DNA of 64,000 bases, taken from an uncultured Oscillospiraceae bacterium. GTDB taxonomy: Bacteria > Bacillota > Clostridia > Oscillospirales > Oscillospiraceae. The translations under genes and the position numbers were made by a program. Positions 7,679-15,797 of the stretch are shown one piece after another. Location: positions 1-64,000 of the forward strand of contig CANPYK010000008.1 of NCBI GenBank assembly GCA_947588605.1. The letters run 5' to 3'. How positions within the stretch are numbered: position 1 is the first letter of the stretch; the number at the start of each line of letters is the position of its first letter. Under the pieces are notes generated by a model, which saw only the letters and a list, made by a program, of their open reading frames with translations, did not search any database and was not told where the DNA came from.

Positions 7679-8818
7679 TTACCAGATTCTGTACTTCCCG
7701 CCCAGGGCTAAAAGGGCGAACATGTAAAGGCAGTTGTCGTAATAGCGCCGATCCCCGCGCCGCAGGGGCGTGTCCCAAAAGTCCCGGACGCACCGGAGGG
7801 CCGCGCCTTCAAGGGGCCGGGGAGCGCAGAGGGCGCTCTCGGCCAGGGTGGCGGTGATGGCCACGGGGTGGAGGGCGATGCCGGGGAGGACCGTCCCATC
7901 TACAGTATAAATCCCACGTGGATCCTCCGCAACCGTCTCCAGGAAAAATTTCCGTATTCTTTCTGTGATCTCCGCCTGCCACGTCTCCCCGCGAAAGCCG
8001 CCGAACCAGGCGTAGTCCATGGCGATGTTGGCGGCGGTCCGGTAGGCGTCGGAGTAGTGCCAGTCGTGGCGGCCGAAGCGCTCCTGGAGGCGCGTCAGAG
8101 GCGAGCCGTCGAACTCCGCGTACTCCGCCGAGAGACCCGTCACCGGGTGGCAGGCCCGTTGGAGGTAGGCGCGGCTGGCCTCCGCCGCCTTTTTCCAGAA
8201 GGGACGGTCCCCGTGGTCGGCAAGGAGCGCAAACAGCTCGTAAAAGTGGGGCAGATGGTAGGACGGGTCGGTGAAATCCGCCTCCGGGATGAAGCGGATA
8301 AGGCCGTTGCCCCGGTCCCACATATTCCGCCCCGGACCGGAATCCTCCTTGTGGAGGCATGTGCGCAGAATGGTCCTGGCCCAGACGGAGTAGTTGAGGT
8401 CCCCCTCCCCGTCGCCCCAGCGGTGGGAGGCGAAAAAGAGGGCCATGGCGAAATATTCCTCCCCGTCCGGCGCGGGGCCGCGGGCGTTGGGGACGCCCTT
8501 GGGACTGACGGACCAGGCAAAATAACCGCTGTTTTTTCCCTCGGCCATATACATGTGGCGAAGGGTCCACCGCCAGAGACGGTCAAATTCCTCTTTTTTG
8601 TCGAGCTGGACGCAGATCATCATGCCGTAGGACATCCCCTCGGTGCGCACGTCCAGGTTCCCGGTGTCCAGGATATAGGCCGTATCCGGGCCGGATTCAA
8701 AGTAAAACCTGTCGGGGCCGTAAAAGATCTCGCGGAAGCACGCCTCCACGCGCCGATCCCGGAGATCGGCGTCGATCCCGGCCTCCGCCAGGGCGTCTCT
8801 ATAGTAAATGGGTTCCAT
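7679..8818 (-). CDS. GH8 reducing-end xylose-releasing exo-oligoxylanase (Rex)
   Basis: A 379-residue cytoplasmic family 8 hydrolase. E60 in VRTEGMSYGMM is the predicted general acid and D257 in WHYSDAYRTAANI the predicted general base. The segment IALHPVA places L316-H317-P318 where the Bacillus halodurans Rex enzyme has the Leu-His-Pro kinked loop that blocks the +2 subsite and gives exo specificity at the reducing end; that comparison is from memory. The C-terminus YYDNCLYMFALLALGGKYRIW is also typical. The expected reaction is release of reducing-end xylose from xylotriose and longer, complementing the GH3 enzyme that works from the other end. No signal peptide. It follows the permease gene by 81 bases. 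Confidence 0.9.
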   Translation of the reverse strand: MEPIYYRDALAEAGIDADLRDRRVEACFREIFYGPDRFYFESGPDTAYILDTGNLDVRTEGMSYGMMICVQLDKKEEFDRLWRWTLRHMYMAEGKNSGYFAWSVSPKGVPNARGPAPDGEEYFAMALFFASHRWGDGEGDLNYSVWARTILRTCLHKEDSGPGRNMWDRGNGLIRFIPEADFTDPSYHLPHFYELFALLADHGDRPFWKKAAEASRAYLQRACHPVTGLSAEYAEFDGSPLTRLQERFGRHDWHYSDAYRTAANIAMDYAWFGGFRGETWQAEITERIRKFFLETVAEDPRGIYTVDGTVLPGIALHPVAITATLAESALCAPRPLEGAALRCVRDFWDTPLRRGDRRYYDNCLYMFALLALGGKYRIW

Positions 8819-8899
8819 AGCTTCACCTTTAAACAGAAGTCTGGCCGCCGCATGAAAATACGGCGGCCATGTATGGGGGAGAAAAGTGAGGGAAAAGGC

Positions 8900-9802
8900 T
8901 TATTCTTTGACGCTCCCGATGGTCATGCCGGTGACGAAGTAGCGCTGGAGGAAGGGGTAGAGGCAGATGATGGGGAGCATGGTGACCACCGTGGCCGCCG
9001 CGCGGACGGTGACGGGAGTGACGGCCGCCGCCGCGCCGGGGGCGCCGGGGTTGGCGGTGCCGCCCTGCTGCATGACGGAGCTTAAGAGCTTCATGAGCTC
9101 GTACTGGAGGGTGGTGTACTCAGGGCTCATGCGGTTATAGAGCATGGCGTCGAACCAGGAGTTCCACTGGCCCACGGCCACGAAGAGGGCGACGGTGGCG
9201 TAGACGGGCTTGCAAAGGGGAGAGATGATACTGACGAAAATGCGGAAGTCCCCCGCGCCGTCGATCTTGGCCGATTCCTCCAGCGCCCCCGGAAGGCCCT
9301 CCATGTAGGTGCGCATGACCATCATGTTGAAGGCGCTGATCATGCCGGGGATCACGTAGACCCAGAAGGAGCTGGTGAGTCCCAGGTTCCGGTAGAGGAT
9401 GAGGGTGGGGATCATGCCGCCGCTCACATACATGGTGATGACCCAGAAAAGGGACAGCTGGGAGCGGAACAAAAACTGCTTGCGGCTCACCACGTAGGCC
9501 AGCAGGGCGTTGGTTGCCAGGGCCAGCACCGTGCCGATGACGGTGCGCAGGACGCTGATGTACGCGCCGGTGATGATGTTCTGGCGGCTAAAGACGGTCT
9601 TGTAGTTTTGCAGGGTAAAGATCCTGGGCCAGAGGTGGATGCCGCCCCGCACGGCGTCGATGCCGTCGTTGAAGGAGAGCACCACGGTGTTGAGCACCGG
9701 GTAGAGGGTGATGACACAGAAGGCCACCAGGAATATGGTGTTGCAGACGGTGAAGATCTTGTCGGCCGCGCTGCGCTTCATTTTTGCGGTGTTCTTTTTC
9801 AT
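8900..9802 (-). CDS. ABC sugar permease, LplC/YtcP type
   Basis: A 300-residue inner-membrane permease with six predicted helices, of the CUT1 family that imports oligosaccharides. The N-terminus (KRSAADKIFTVCNTIFLVAFCVITLYPVLNT) is the standard LplC-type first helix, and the conserved cytoplasmic EAA loop is EESAKIDGAGDFRIF (about residues 180-195), the contact for the ATPase. It ends with YFVTGMTIGSVKE, typical of the subfamily. It is encoded 11 bases after the LplB-type permease and before the GH8 gene. The ATPase is not in this operon; the MsmX-type protein at 18635-19789 is the likely partner. Confidence 0.9.
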   Translation of the reverse strand: MKKNTAKMKRSAADKIFTVCNTIFLVAFCVITLYPVLNTVVLSFNDGIDAVRGGIHLWPRIFTLQNYKTVFSRQNIITGAYISVLRTVIGTVLALATNALLAYVVSRKQFLFRSQLSLFWVITMYVSGGMIPTLILYRNLGLTSSFWVYVIPGMISAFNMMVMRTYMEGLPGALEESAKIDGAGDFRIFVSIISPLCKPVYATVALFVAVGQWNSWFDAMLYNRMSPEYTTLQYELMKLLSSVMQQGGTANPGAPGAAAAVTPVTVRAAATVVTMLPIICLYPFLQRYFVTGMTIGSVKE

Positions 9803-9813
9803 CTCGCGCCTCC

Positions 9814-10731
9814 TCAGAACAGCTTCTCTTCGCCGGTCTTCTTGGCAATCTGGTTGGCGGCGACGATGAGGATAATGGCGACCACGCTCTTGAAGATACC
9901 GGCGGCGGTACCCAGGGAGTAGTCGTTCTGACCGACGCCCCAGGTCAGCGTGTAGATGTCGATGGTGTCCGCCACGCTCTTGATGAGGCCGTTGCCCAGG
10001 AGGTACTGGACCTCAAAGCCGGCGTTCAGGACGTTGCCCACGTTCATGATGAGCAGGATGATGATGGTGGGCTTGATGCCGGGGAGGGTGATGTTCTTGA
10101 TCTTCGCCCAGCGGCCCGCGCCGTCGATGGTGGCGGCCTCGTAGAGACTGGGGTCGATGGAGGTAATGGCCGCCAGATACACGATGGCGTTCCAGCCCGT
10201 CTCCTTCCAGACGTTGGCGAAAGCCACGATGGGCCAGAAGTAGCCCTTGTGGGCAAAGAAGTTGATGGGGCTGTCCAGAATGCCCACCTTGACCAAAAGC
10301 TCATTGATGATGCCTGAGGAGGACAGGGCGTCGTGGAGGATGCCCGTGACGATGATCCAGCTCAAAAAGTGGGGCAGATAGGAGACGGTCTGGACCAGCT
10401 TTTTCCCGGCCATGAGCCGGACCTCGTTTAAGAGGATGGCGAAGACGATGGCCATGACGAAGGTGCACACCAAGTTCAATACGCCCATGGCCAGGGTGTT
10501 GCGGATGACCTGCAGGAAGGTGGCGTCGGAGAACAGGAACTTGAATTTGTCCAGCCCCACAAACTGTGAGCCGAAGAAGCCGTCCTTGGCCTTGTAGTTC
10601 TGGAAGGCCATGATCCACCCGCCCAGGGGCAGATAGTAGAAGATGATGCCGTAGATGACGAAGCAGACGGTGCAGATCATCAGGAATTTTTGCCGTTTGA
10701 TCTCTCTCCAGGAGATGCGTTTGGATTTCAC
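9814..10731 (-). CDS. ABC sugar permease, LplB type
   Basis: A 305-residue permease, partner of the LplC-type protein. Six predicted membrane helices; the signature N-terminal stretch FYYLPLGGWIMAFQNYKAKDG is diagnostic of the LplB subfamily. The EAA loop is YEAATIDGAGRWAKIKNITLPG (about residues 195-215). The start at 10731 lies 69 bases behind the lipoprotein gene. Substrate is inferred from context to be xylo-oligosaccharides. Confidence 0.9.
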   Translation of the reverse strand: MKSKRISWREIKRQKFLMICTVCFVIYGIIFYYLPLGGWIMAFQNYKAKDGFFGSQFVGLDKFKFLFSDATFLQVIRNTLAMGVLNLVCTFVMAIVFAILLNEVRLMAGKKLVQTVSYLPHFLSWIIVTGILHDALSSSGIINELLVKVGILDSPINFFAHKGYFWPIVAFANVWKETGWNAIVYLAAITSIDPSLYEAATIDGAGRWAKIKNITLPGIKPTIIILLIMNVGNVLNAGFEVQYLLGNGLIKSVADTIDIYTLTWGVGQNDYSLGTAAGIFKSVVAIILIVAANQIAKKTGEEKLF

Positions 10732-10800
10732 ATTCTGACCTCCTTTTATAGCCGTTTACTCATTCCGGGCGGGGTGAGCCCGCCCGGAATGGCGGGGGCG

Positions 10801-12459
10801 TCAGCCGGCGCGGCGGTTGAGCTCCTCCTGCATCTCCGCGAGGAACGCGCCGGGGTCCACGGCGTTGTAGGCGCTCATGTAGTCGCTCCACTCCTTGTCA
10901 AAGTCGGAGGCCATGACCACTCTGGGCAGCCACTCGTGCTTGACCTCGCCCATCTTGGTCCAGGCGACGCCGCCCGGCGTGGCGGTGGTCATATTGTTGG
11001 AGTAGGAATACATGGGGAACCAGGGGGCGTTGTGCTCCACCACGGAGCCGATCATATCGGGGTAATTCTCCGCGCCGTAGGCCTCGAAGCACTTGACCAG
11101 GGGCTCGGCCAGACCCTGGAAGAACTCGGAGGTCTGCTCGTTGGGCTGCATGGCGTTGATCCCGTCGCGGCTGGTGCCCAGGTACTGGGGCATGTAGGAG
11201 TAGTTGCAGAAATGGCTGGCCTGATAGGACTTGTCGGCGGCCTTCGTGCGCATCTCTTCGGTGCGGTAATAAAGACCATTCTCGTCCACCAAGTAGTCAA
11301 CGCCCTCGATGCCCCAGAAGCGCAGGTCGTGGATTTCCTGATCCAGAAGGTCGTTGAGGAACTTGAAGGCGGCGTCGGGGTCCGGGCAGCTGGTGGTGAC
11401 GGCCACGCCGCTGGAGTTGTTGAGGGTGTCGTCATAGGTGTGCCAGCGGTTGTCCATACCCTCGTCGATGGTGAGGCCCAGGGGCACGTAGTTGCAGCCC
11501 TGCTTGTCGAGGCCCTGCTGCTTGAACACATCGTTGATGGTGTAGGCGAAGTTCCACCACTGGTCGCACATGCCCAGGACACGGCCGGTGGACAGCTTGG
11601 CTATGTACTCGTCGTAGGTCTGGGTGGCGAACTCGATGTCGATGTTGCCGGCCTTGTACTCCTTGTTGAGCTTCTGGAAGTAGCGCTTGGCGGTGGGAGT
11701 GGTGTTGTAGTCCACGATGGTGGGCGTGCCGGAGGAGGCGTCCACGATGACGGAGCCGTCGTTGGGGTAGCCGTCCAGGAACTCAGGGGCATTTTCGATG
11801 CAGTAGTATTTCCAGTCCTCGTAGAGCATGGTGTAGGGGATGACCTTCATGCCGTCGCCCATGGTGGGGTTAGCCTCGGCGTAGCGGGTGAGCACGTCAA
11901 AATACTGATCCAAGGTGTGGATCTCAGGGTAGCCGGCCCACTCCAGGACGCGGACCTGGATCCAGAAGGCCTCGTCGTTGTGGGTGGTGGCGCGGCTCTC
12001 GCCGTAGGTGTTCTGGAACACGTTGGCCCAGTAGATGTGGCCGTCCTCCTGGCGGAAGGAGTTCCACTCCTCGTCGGAGTACATCTCCTTGAGGTTGGGG
12101 TACTTCTCCAGGTACTCGTCCCAGGGGACCAGGATCCCCTCGTCGTAGAGGGCCATCATGCCGTCGCCGCCGTCGATGAAATCGGGGTAATCCTGGCTTG
12201 CGATGATGGAGCCCACGGCCTCGGAGGCGGACTGGCCGGTGAGCCACGTCTCCTTGACCTTCACGCCGGTCTTCTCGGCGATGAGGTTCATGATCTCGTT
12301 GTCGTCGTTGATCTCGGAGCCCGGCATGGCGATGAACATGGTGAACTCGTAGATGCCGTCCTCGTTTCTCCCGTCCTTTTTGCCGCAGCCGGCCACGCCC
12401 AGGACCATGACCAGCGCCAGCAAAGCGGCGAGAACACATGTTAGCTTTCTCGTTTTCAT
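10801..12459 (-). CDS. Extracellular solute-binding lipoprotein (xylo-oligosaccharide importer)
   Basis: A 552-residue lipoprotein. The ATG at 12459 is chosen over an upstream in-frame start (12480) because GGAGGCAGC precedes it and because it gives a clean signal peptide: KTRKLT, a hydrophobic core, and the lipobox GVAGC with the lipidated Cys near residue 25. The size (about 550) and the motifs EINDDNEIMNLIAEKTGVKVK and WANVFQNTYGES match LplA/YtcQ-type binding proteins rather than the shorter CUT1 proteins. It would capture oligosaccharide at the outer face of the membrane and deliver it to the two permeases. First gene of the importer operon, with its own promoter at 12531-12559. Confidence 0.9.
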   Translation of the reverse strand: MKTRKLTCVLAALLALVMVLGVAGCGKKDGRNEDGIYEFTMFIAMPGSEINDDNEIMNLIAEKTGVKVKETWLTGQSASEAVGSIIASQDYPDFIDGGDGMMALYDEGILVPWDEYLEKYPNLKEMYSDEEWNSFRQEDGHIYWANVFQNTYGESRATTHNDEAFWIQVRVLEWAGYPEIHTLDQYFDVLTRYAEANPTMGDGMKVIPYTMLYEDWKYYCIENAPEFLDGYPNDGSVIVDASSGTPTIVDYNTTPTAKRYFQKLNKEYKAGNIDIEFATQTYDEYIAKLSTGRVLGMCDQWWNFAYTINDVFKQQGLDKQGCNYVPLGLTIDEGMDNRWHTYDDTLNNSSGVAVTTSCPDPDAAFKFLNDLLDQEIHDLRFWGIEGVDYLVDENGLYYRTEEMRTKAADKSYQASHFCNYSYMPQYLGTSRDGINAMQPNEQTSEFFQGLAEPLVKCFEAYGAENYPDMIGSVVEHNAPWFPMYSYSNNMTTATPGGVAWTKMGEVKHEWLPRVVMASDFDKEWSDYMSAYNAVDPGAFLAEMQEELNRRAG

Positions 12460-12530
12460 ATGCTGCCTCCTATAATCCAAAATTCGTCCCTCCCACGGGA
12501 TGCGGCGGCGCTTTGCCGCGCTTTGAAAAA

Positions 12531-12559
12531 ATTATAGCCGTTCACAATTTCTTAAACAA
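12531..12559 (-). promoter_or_regulatory. Promoter of the importer/xylanolytic operon
   Basis: On the minus strand TTGTTT (12559-12554), 17 bases, TATAAT (12536-12531). The leader that follows contains a GCGCGGC...GCCGC hairpin (about 12500-12520) before the ribosome binding site. This is the natural target for the YesN-type regulator upstream. Confidence 0.65.
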
Positions 12560-12573
12560 CCGGGAAATTCTAT

Positions 12574-12614
12574 AAAAAACCCCGATATTTTCTACGACCT
12601 GCCGAAGATCGGGG
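12574..12614 (-). terminator. Rho-independent terminator upstream of the importer operon
   Basis: On the minus strand CCCCGAT (12614-12608) pairs with ATCGGGG (12586-12580) and is followed directly by six T residues (12579-12574). The loop is 21 bases with a possible internal stem. It would stop transcription coming from the esterase gene just before the importer promoter. Confidence 0.6.
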
Positions 12615-12649
12615 CAAATTTGGCCGGGAATCTGTGGAGGATAACAATA

Positions 12650-12673
12650 CCCCTCGCCGGCTTTGGCGAGGGG
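12650..12673 (-). terminator. Hairpin behind the esterase gene
   Basis: CCCCTCGCC (12650-12658) and GGCGAGGGG (12665-12673) form a perfect 9-bp stem with a six-base loop, 10 bases beyond the esterase stop. The downstream minus-strand bases (TATTGTTATCC) are partly T-rich. Confidence 0.65.
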
Positions 12674-12683
12674 CGGGGCTGAT

Positions 12684-14192
12684 TTATTCAACTGTGAGGC
12701 AGAAGGGGACGGCGGGGATCCCGGCGCTGTTGTAGAGGTTCACAAGATACCACGCCGTCCAGGCAAACCGGACCGTCACGGGGCCCGCGTCCCGCCGGAG
12801 CGTGAGAACGAGGCGGTCCCCCAGCGCCGCGGCCTCGAAGGCCACCGGTCCGGCGGCGTCCGTCACCTCCGCGGCCTGAAGGGTGCCGCCGCGGATCTCC
12901 AGGCCCGTTCCGGCGTTTTGAAAGAAGATCTCGATCCGTCGTCCCTCCCGGAGCGCCCTTGTGGGAGCGGGCGGGTCGCAGAGGAGGGACTGTCCGTAGA
13001 CGTGCCCCAGCGCCAGCTTCGCCAGACGCTCCCCCACCACCCGCTTGTCCTTGGGGTGGATGTCGAACCGCTCCCCGGCGTCGGAGACGGAGCAGAGGAA
13101 GGTGTCTGGGTCCGCCTCCGACGCCAGACGCTGGCACTCGCGGACCGTGGAGAACCCGTCATTGTGGAAGCCGAACCAGGACTCCCAGCCGGGAAGCTGG
13201 ACGATGAGGAAGGACAGCTGCTCCCCCCAAAGTCCCCGCCAGTCCGCCATGAGGGCCGCCAGCATGTCCCGGTAGAGCCGCCCCCGGCTCCCGTTGTCGT
13301 CGGACTCCCCCTGATACCAGAGGACGCCCCGGACAGGGAAAGGCGCGATGGCCTTCACCATGCGTTCATAAAGCGCCCCCGGCCGGTTCTGAGGCAGGGG
13401 GAGGGCGGCAAGCCCCGGCGGCAGGGGCGGCTGGGCGGCCAGGAAGGCGTCGATCTCCCGCTGATCGGGGGTCCTTGGCAGCATGAACTCGTTGAAGGGG
13501 TTGTGGAAGGGGTCGCCGGCGGCGTTGTCCGGCTTTTGCGCCATGGCGTGCCGGTACGTCTCCGGGTCGATGGAGCGAAACGCCTCGGCGTCGGCCTCCA
13601 GCCACTCGTGGCCCGCCCGCTTTACGCTCTCCCGGCTCATCCAGGCGCAGGAGGGCGTGCCGCCCCAGTTACACCCCACGATCCCCACGGGGACGCCGAG
13701 CGCCTCCGCCAGGGACTTTTGAAAATAGTACCCCACGGCGGAGAAATAATCCCGCTCCTCCCCCACAGCCCTGCGCCAGACGCCCACGCGGGAATAGTCG
13801 AAGTCCCGCTCCTGCCCCTCGTAGGCGAGCTTCGGCACGTCGTAAAAGCGCAGGTCCGGGTAGTCCCTCGTCTCCCCGGCGCGGTGCTTCTCATACCGGA
13901 GCCAAAATTCCATGTTGGACTGGCCGCCGGCGATCCACACCTCCCCCACGGCGATGTCGGTGAGGGTGAGGGCCCGGTCCCCGGATCGGACGGTGAGAAT
14001 GAGGTCCCGTCCGGCGTCCCTGGGGGGCAGGTCCGCCCGCCAACGACCCAGGCTGTCGGCTGTCGCTTCTCCGCGAGCCCCGTCCAGGGTGAACTCCACC
14101 GGCGCTCCCGGCGCGGCGGTCCCCCAAAACGCCAGGGGCTTTCCCCGCTGGAGCACCATGCCGGACTGAAAGATATTGGCCAGGGTCAGCAA
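12684..14192 (-). CDS. SGNH/SASA-type carbohydrate acetylesterase
   Basis: About 502 residues, cytoplasmic (no signal peptide). The open frame extends further upstream, but family proteins begin MLxLANIFQSGMVLQRGKP, so the TTG at 14192, 10 bases behind AAAGGAG, is preferred; the GTG at 14201 is too close to that site. Features: an N-terminal beta-sandwich (1-95), VWIAGGQSNMEFW with the nucleophile serine in GQSNME (about residue 93), GIVGCNWGGTPSCAW, GVLWYQGESDD (about 290), and a C-terminal D-x2-H motif in FDIHPKDKRVVG (about 390). These match sialate O-acetylesterase-related enzymes (SASA domain). In this locus it probably removes acetyl groups from xylo-oligosaccharides. It sits 26 bases after the response regulator. 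Confidence 0.82.
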   Translation of the reverse strand: MLTLANIFQSGMVLQRGKPLAFWGTAAPGAPVEFTLDGARGEATADSLGRWRADLPPRDAGRDLILTVRSGDRALTLTDIAVGEVWIAGGQSNMEFWLRYEKHRAGETRDYPDLRFYDVPKLAYEGQERDFDYSRVGVWRRAVGEERDYFSAVGYYFQKSLAEALGVPVGIVGCNWGGTPSCAWMSRESVKRAGHEWLEADAEAFRSIDPETYRHAMAQKPDNAAGDPFHNPFNEFMLPRTPDQREIDAFLAAQPPLPPGLAALPLPQNRPGALYERMVKAIAPFPVRGVLWYQGESDDNGSRGRLYRDMLAALMADWRGLWGEQLSFLIVQLPGWESWFGFHNDGFSTVRECQRLASEADPDTFLCSVSDAGERFDIHPKDKRVVGERLAKLALGHVYGQSLLCDPPAPTRALREGRRIEIFFQNAGTGLEIRGGTLQAAEVTDAAGPVAFEAAALGDRLVLTLRRDAGPVTVRFAWTAWYLVNLYNSAGIPAVPFCLTVE

Positions 14193-14218
14193 CCCGTTCA
14201 CGCTCCTTTCAAACGCTC

Positions 14219-15796
14219 TCACTGTCTGCTCTTTCTGTATCGGGAGGGCGTACAGCCCTTGATCTCGATGAATTTGGAGATGAAGTAGTTGATGTCGTGG
14301 TAGCCCACCTCCTCGGCGATGTCGCCCACCTTCTTGTCCGTGTGCAGGAGGAGCTTTGCCGCCTCGTTGACCCGGTGGAGGGCCAGGTAGTTCTTGAAGG
14401 ACTGGCCGTAGGCCTTGCGGAAGACCTGGCCCAAGTAGGAGCTGTTGATGTAGTATTTGCGCCCCAGGTCCTGGAGGGTCAGGTTCTCGGCGTAGTTCTC
14501 CCGGATCTCCCGCTCGATGTCCCGGAGGATGCCGGAGGGCTCGCTGTGCCGGAGCTGCGTGAGGTAATCGGCGTAGTCGCAGGCAAACCGGGCTAAATGC
14601 CGGCTGCTGCCCCGGAGAAAGCCCTGCTCCACGGAGCTTGCGCTGATGAGGTGCAGGATCTCCTCCTGGTCGGCCTCGCTGTCGAGGCTGGAGGCCAGAT
14701 GGACCAGGCGGAAGAGGAGGTAGTTGAAATTGACGTTGATGCCCCGGCGCTTCATGCCGCGCAATTGCATCTGGGCAAAGAGCGCCTGGACACGCTCCTC
14801 GATGAGGCCGTGGTCCCCGCGCTCGATGGCCTCGATGAGAGCGTCCAGCTCCCGCCGTAGAAGGACCGTCCGCTCCTCCTCCGGCGGCTCCTGGAGCTCG
14901 TGCTCGTACCAATAGACGGGCTTTTGACTGCGAAAGGCGATGAGGTTGCGCATGGTCCCCACGGACTCGTAGGACTGGGCGATGTCGGCGATGTCCGCTA
15001 CCCTGCGGCCCACGATGAAGCGCAGCTCCCGCTGGACCGACACGCCCAGCTGCCGGTGGAGCTGCTGGAGGAAGAGCGCGTCGGTGACGCCCCGTTCCTC
15101 CGCCATAGTGCCGCAGTACACAAGCCCCATGGCGTAGCTCTGGCGGGCGTGGGAGAGCTCCAGCACACAGTGGCCGGCATCCCCCTGGAGAAGCTGGCGG
15201 CAGTTAGCGTAGATCTGGTTGCGCGGAAGTGCCAGCTCCCCCTCGTCCCCGTCGGCGTCGGCCTCGGCGGCCAGCTCGATCTCCACATACCGCACCCCCG
15301 GCGAAAGGCGTAGGTGGGAGCGCACGTACTCCAGATCCTCCGCCGTCCCCATCCCGTAGAGGAGGGAGATGAGCCGCCGGGTCAGGTACTCCTGCTCGTA
15401 TCTCTGCCCCATCCGGGCGTCCTGGGAGGCGCTGCTGGACCGGCGGAGGATGGCCAAAAGGTCGTCGCGCTCGATGGGCTTTAAGAGGTAGTCCATGCAA
15501 CCGTAGCGCAGCGCCTGTTGGGCGAAGGCAAACTCCCCGTAGCCGGAGAGGATCACGAAGCTGGCGTCGGAGATCCGCTCCCGCTTCACCGTCTCCAAAA
15601 GCTCCAGCCCCGTCATCTCCGGCATCATCACGTCCGCGATCACCAGATCCACCCGGTTTTCACGCAGGTACTCCAGGGCCTCCTTCCCGTTTTGGCAGAC
15701 AGCGGCGATCTCATAACCCTCCTCCTGCCAGTTGATCAGCACCTCCAGGCCCTGGGCGATAAAGACCTCGTCGTCCACAAGCAGTACCTTCAGCAT
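14219..15796 (-). CDS. YesN-type response regulator with AraC-type DNA-binding domain
   Basis: A 525-residue transcription regulator. The receiver domain is residues 1-120, with acidic pocket residues near D8-D9, phospho-acceptor D55 in VIADVMMPE and K106 in YLLKPIER. A middle region of about 280 residues is followed by a C-terminal AraC/XylS domain with two helix-turn-helix units: ENLTLQDLGRKYYINSSYLGQVFRKAYGQSF and KVGDIAEEVGYHDINYFISKFIEIKG (about 430-520). Partner of the kinase one base upstream. It is expected to activate the importer operon at 12531-12559 when xylo-oligosaccharides are present. Confidence 0.92.
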   Translation of the reverse strand: MLKVLLVDDEVFIAQGLEVLINWQEEGYEIAAVCQNGKEALEYLRENRVDLVIADVMMPEMTGLELLETVKRERISDASFVILSGYGEFAFAQQALRYGCMDYLLKPIERDDLLAILRRSSSASQDARMGQRYEQEYLTRRLISLLYGMGTAEDLEYVRSHLRLSPGVRYVEIELAAEADADGDEGELALPRNQIYANCRQLLQGDAGHCVLELSHARQSYAMGLVYCGTMAEERGVTDALFLQQLHRQLGVSVQRELRFIVGRRVADIADIAQSYESVGTMRNLIAFRSQKPVYWYEHELQEPPEEERTVLLRRELDALIEAIERGDHGLIEERVQALFAQMQLRGMKRRGINVNFNYLLFRLVHLASSLDSEADQEEILHLISASSVEQGFLRGSSRHLARFACDYADYLTQLRHSEPSGILRDIEREIRENYAENLTLQDLGRKYYINSSYLGQVFRKAYGQSFKNYLALHRVNEAAKLLLHTDKKVGDIAEEVGYHDINYFISKFIEIKGCTPSRYRKSRQ

Positions 15797-15797
15797 G

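Noticed and set aside
10690-12444. Long plus-strand open frame (584 codons) opposite the binding protein and permease genes
   Set aside because: Antisense shadow in GC-rich coding DNA; low-complexity V/G/H-rich translation, no start signal and full overlap with a well-supported gene. The same holds for many long frames antisense to GH3, rel, yhaN, the aminopeptidase and prfA.
14192-14912. N-terminal extension of the esterase open frame to 742 codons
   Set aside because: The extension overlaps the response regulator in another frame and its translation is proline/arginine/glycine-rich shadow; the family start fits TTG at 14192.
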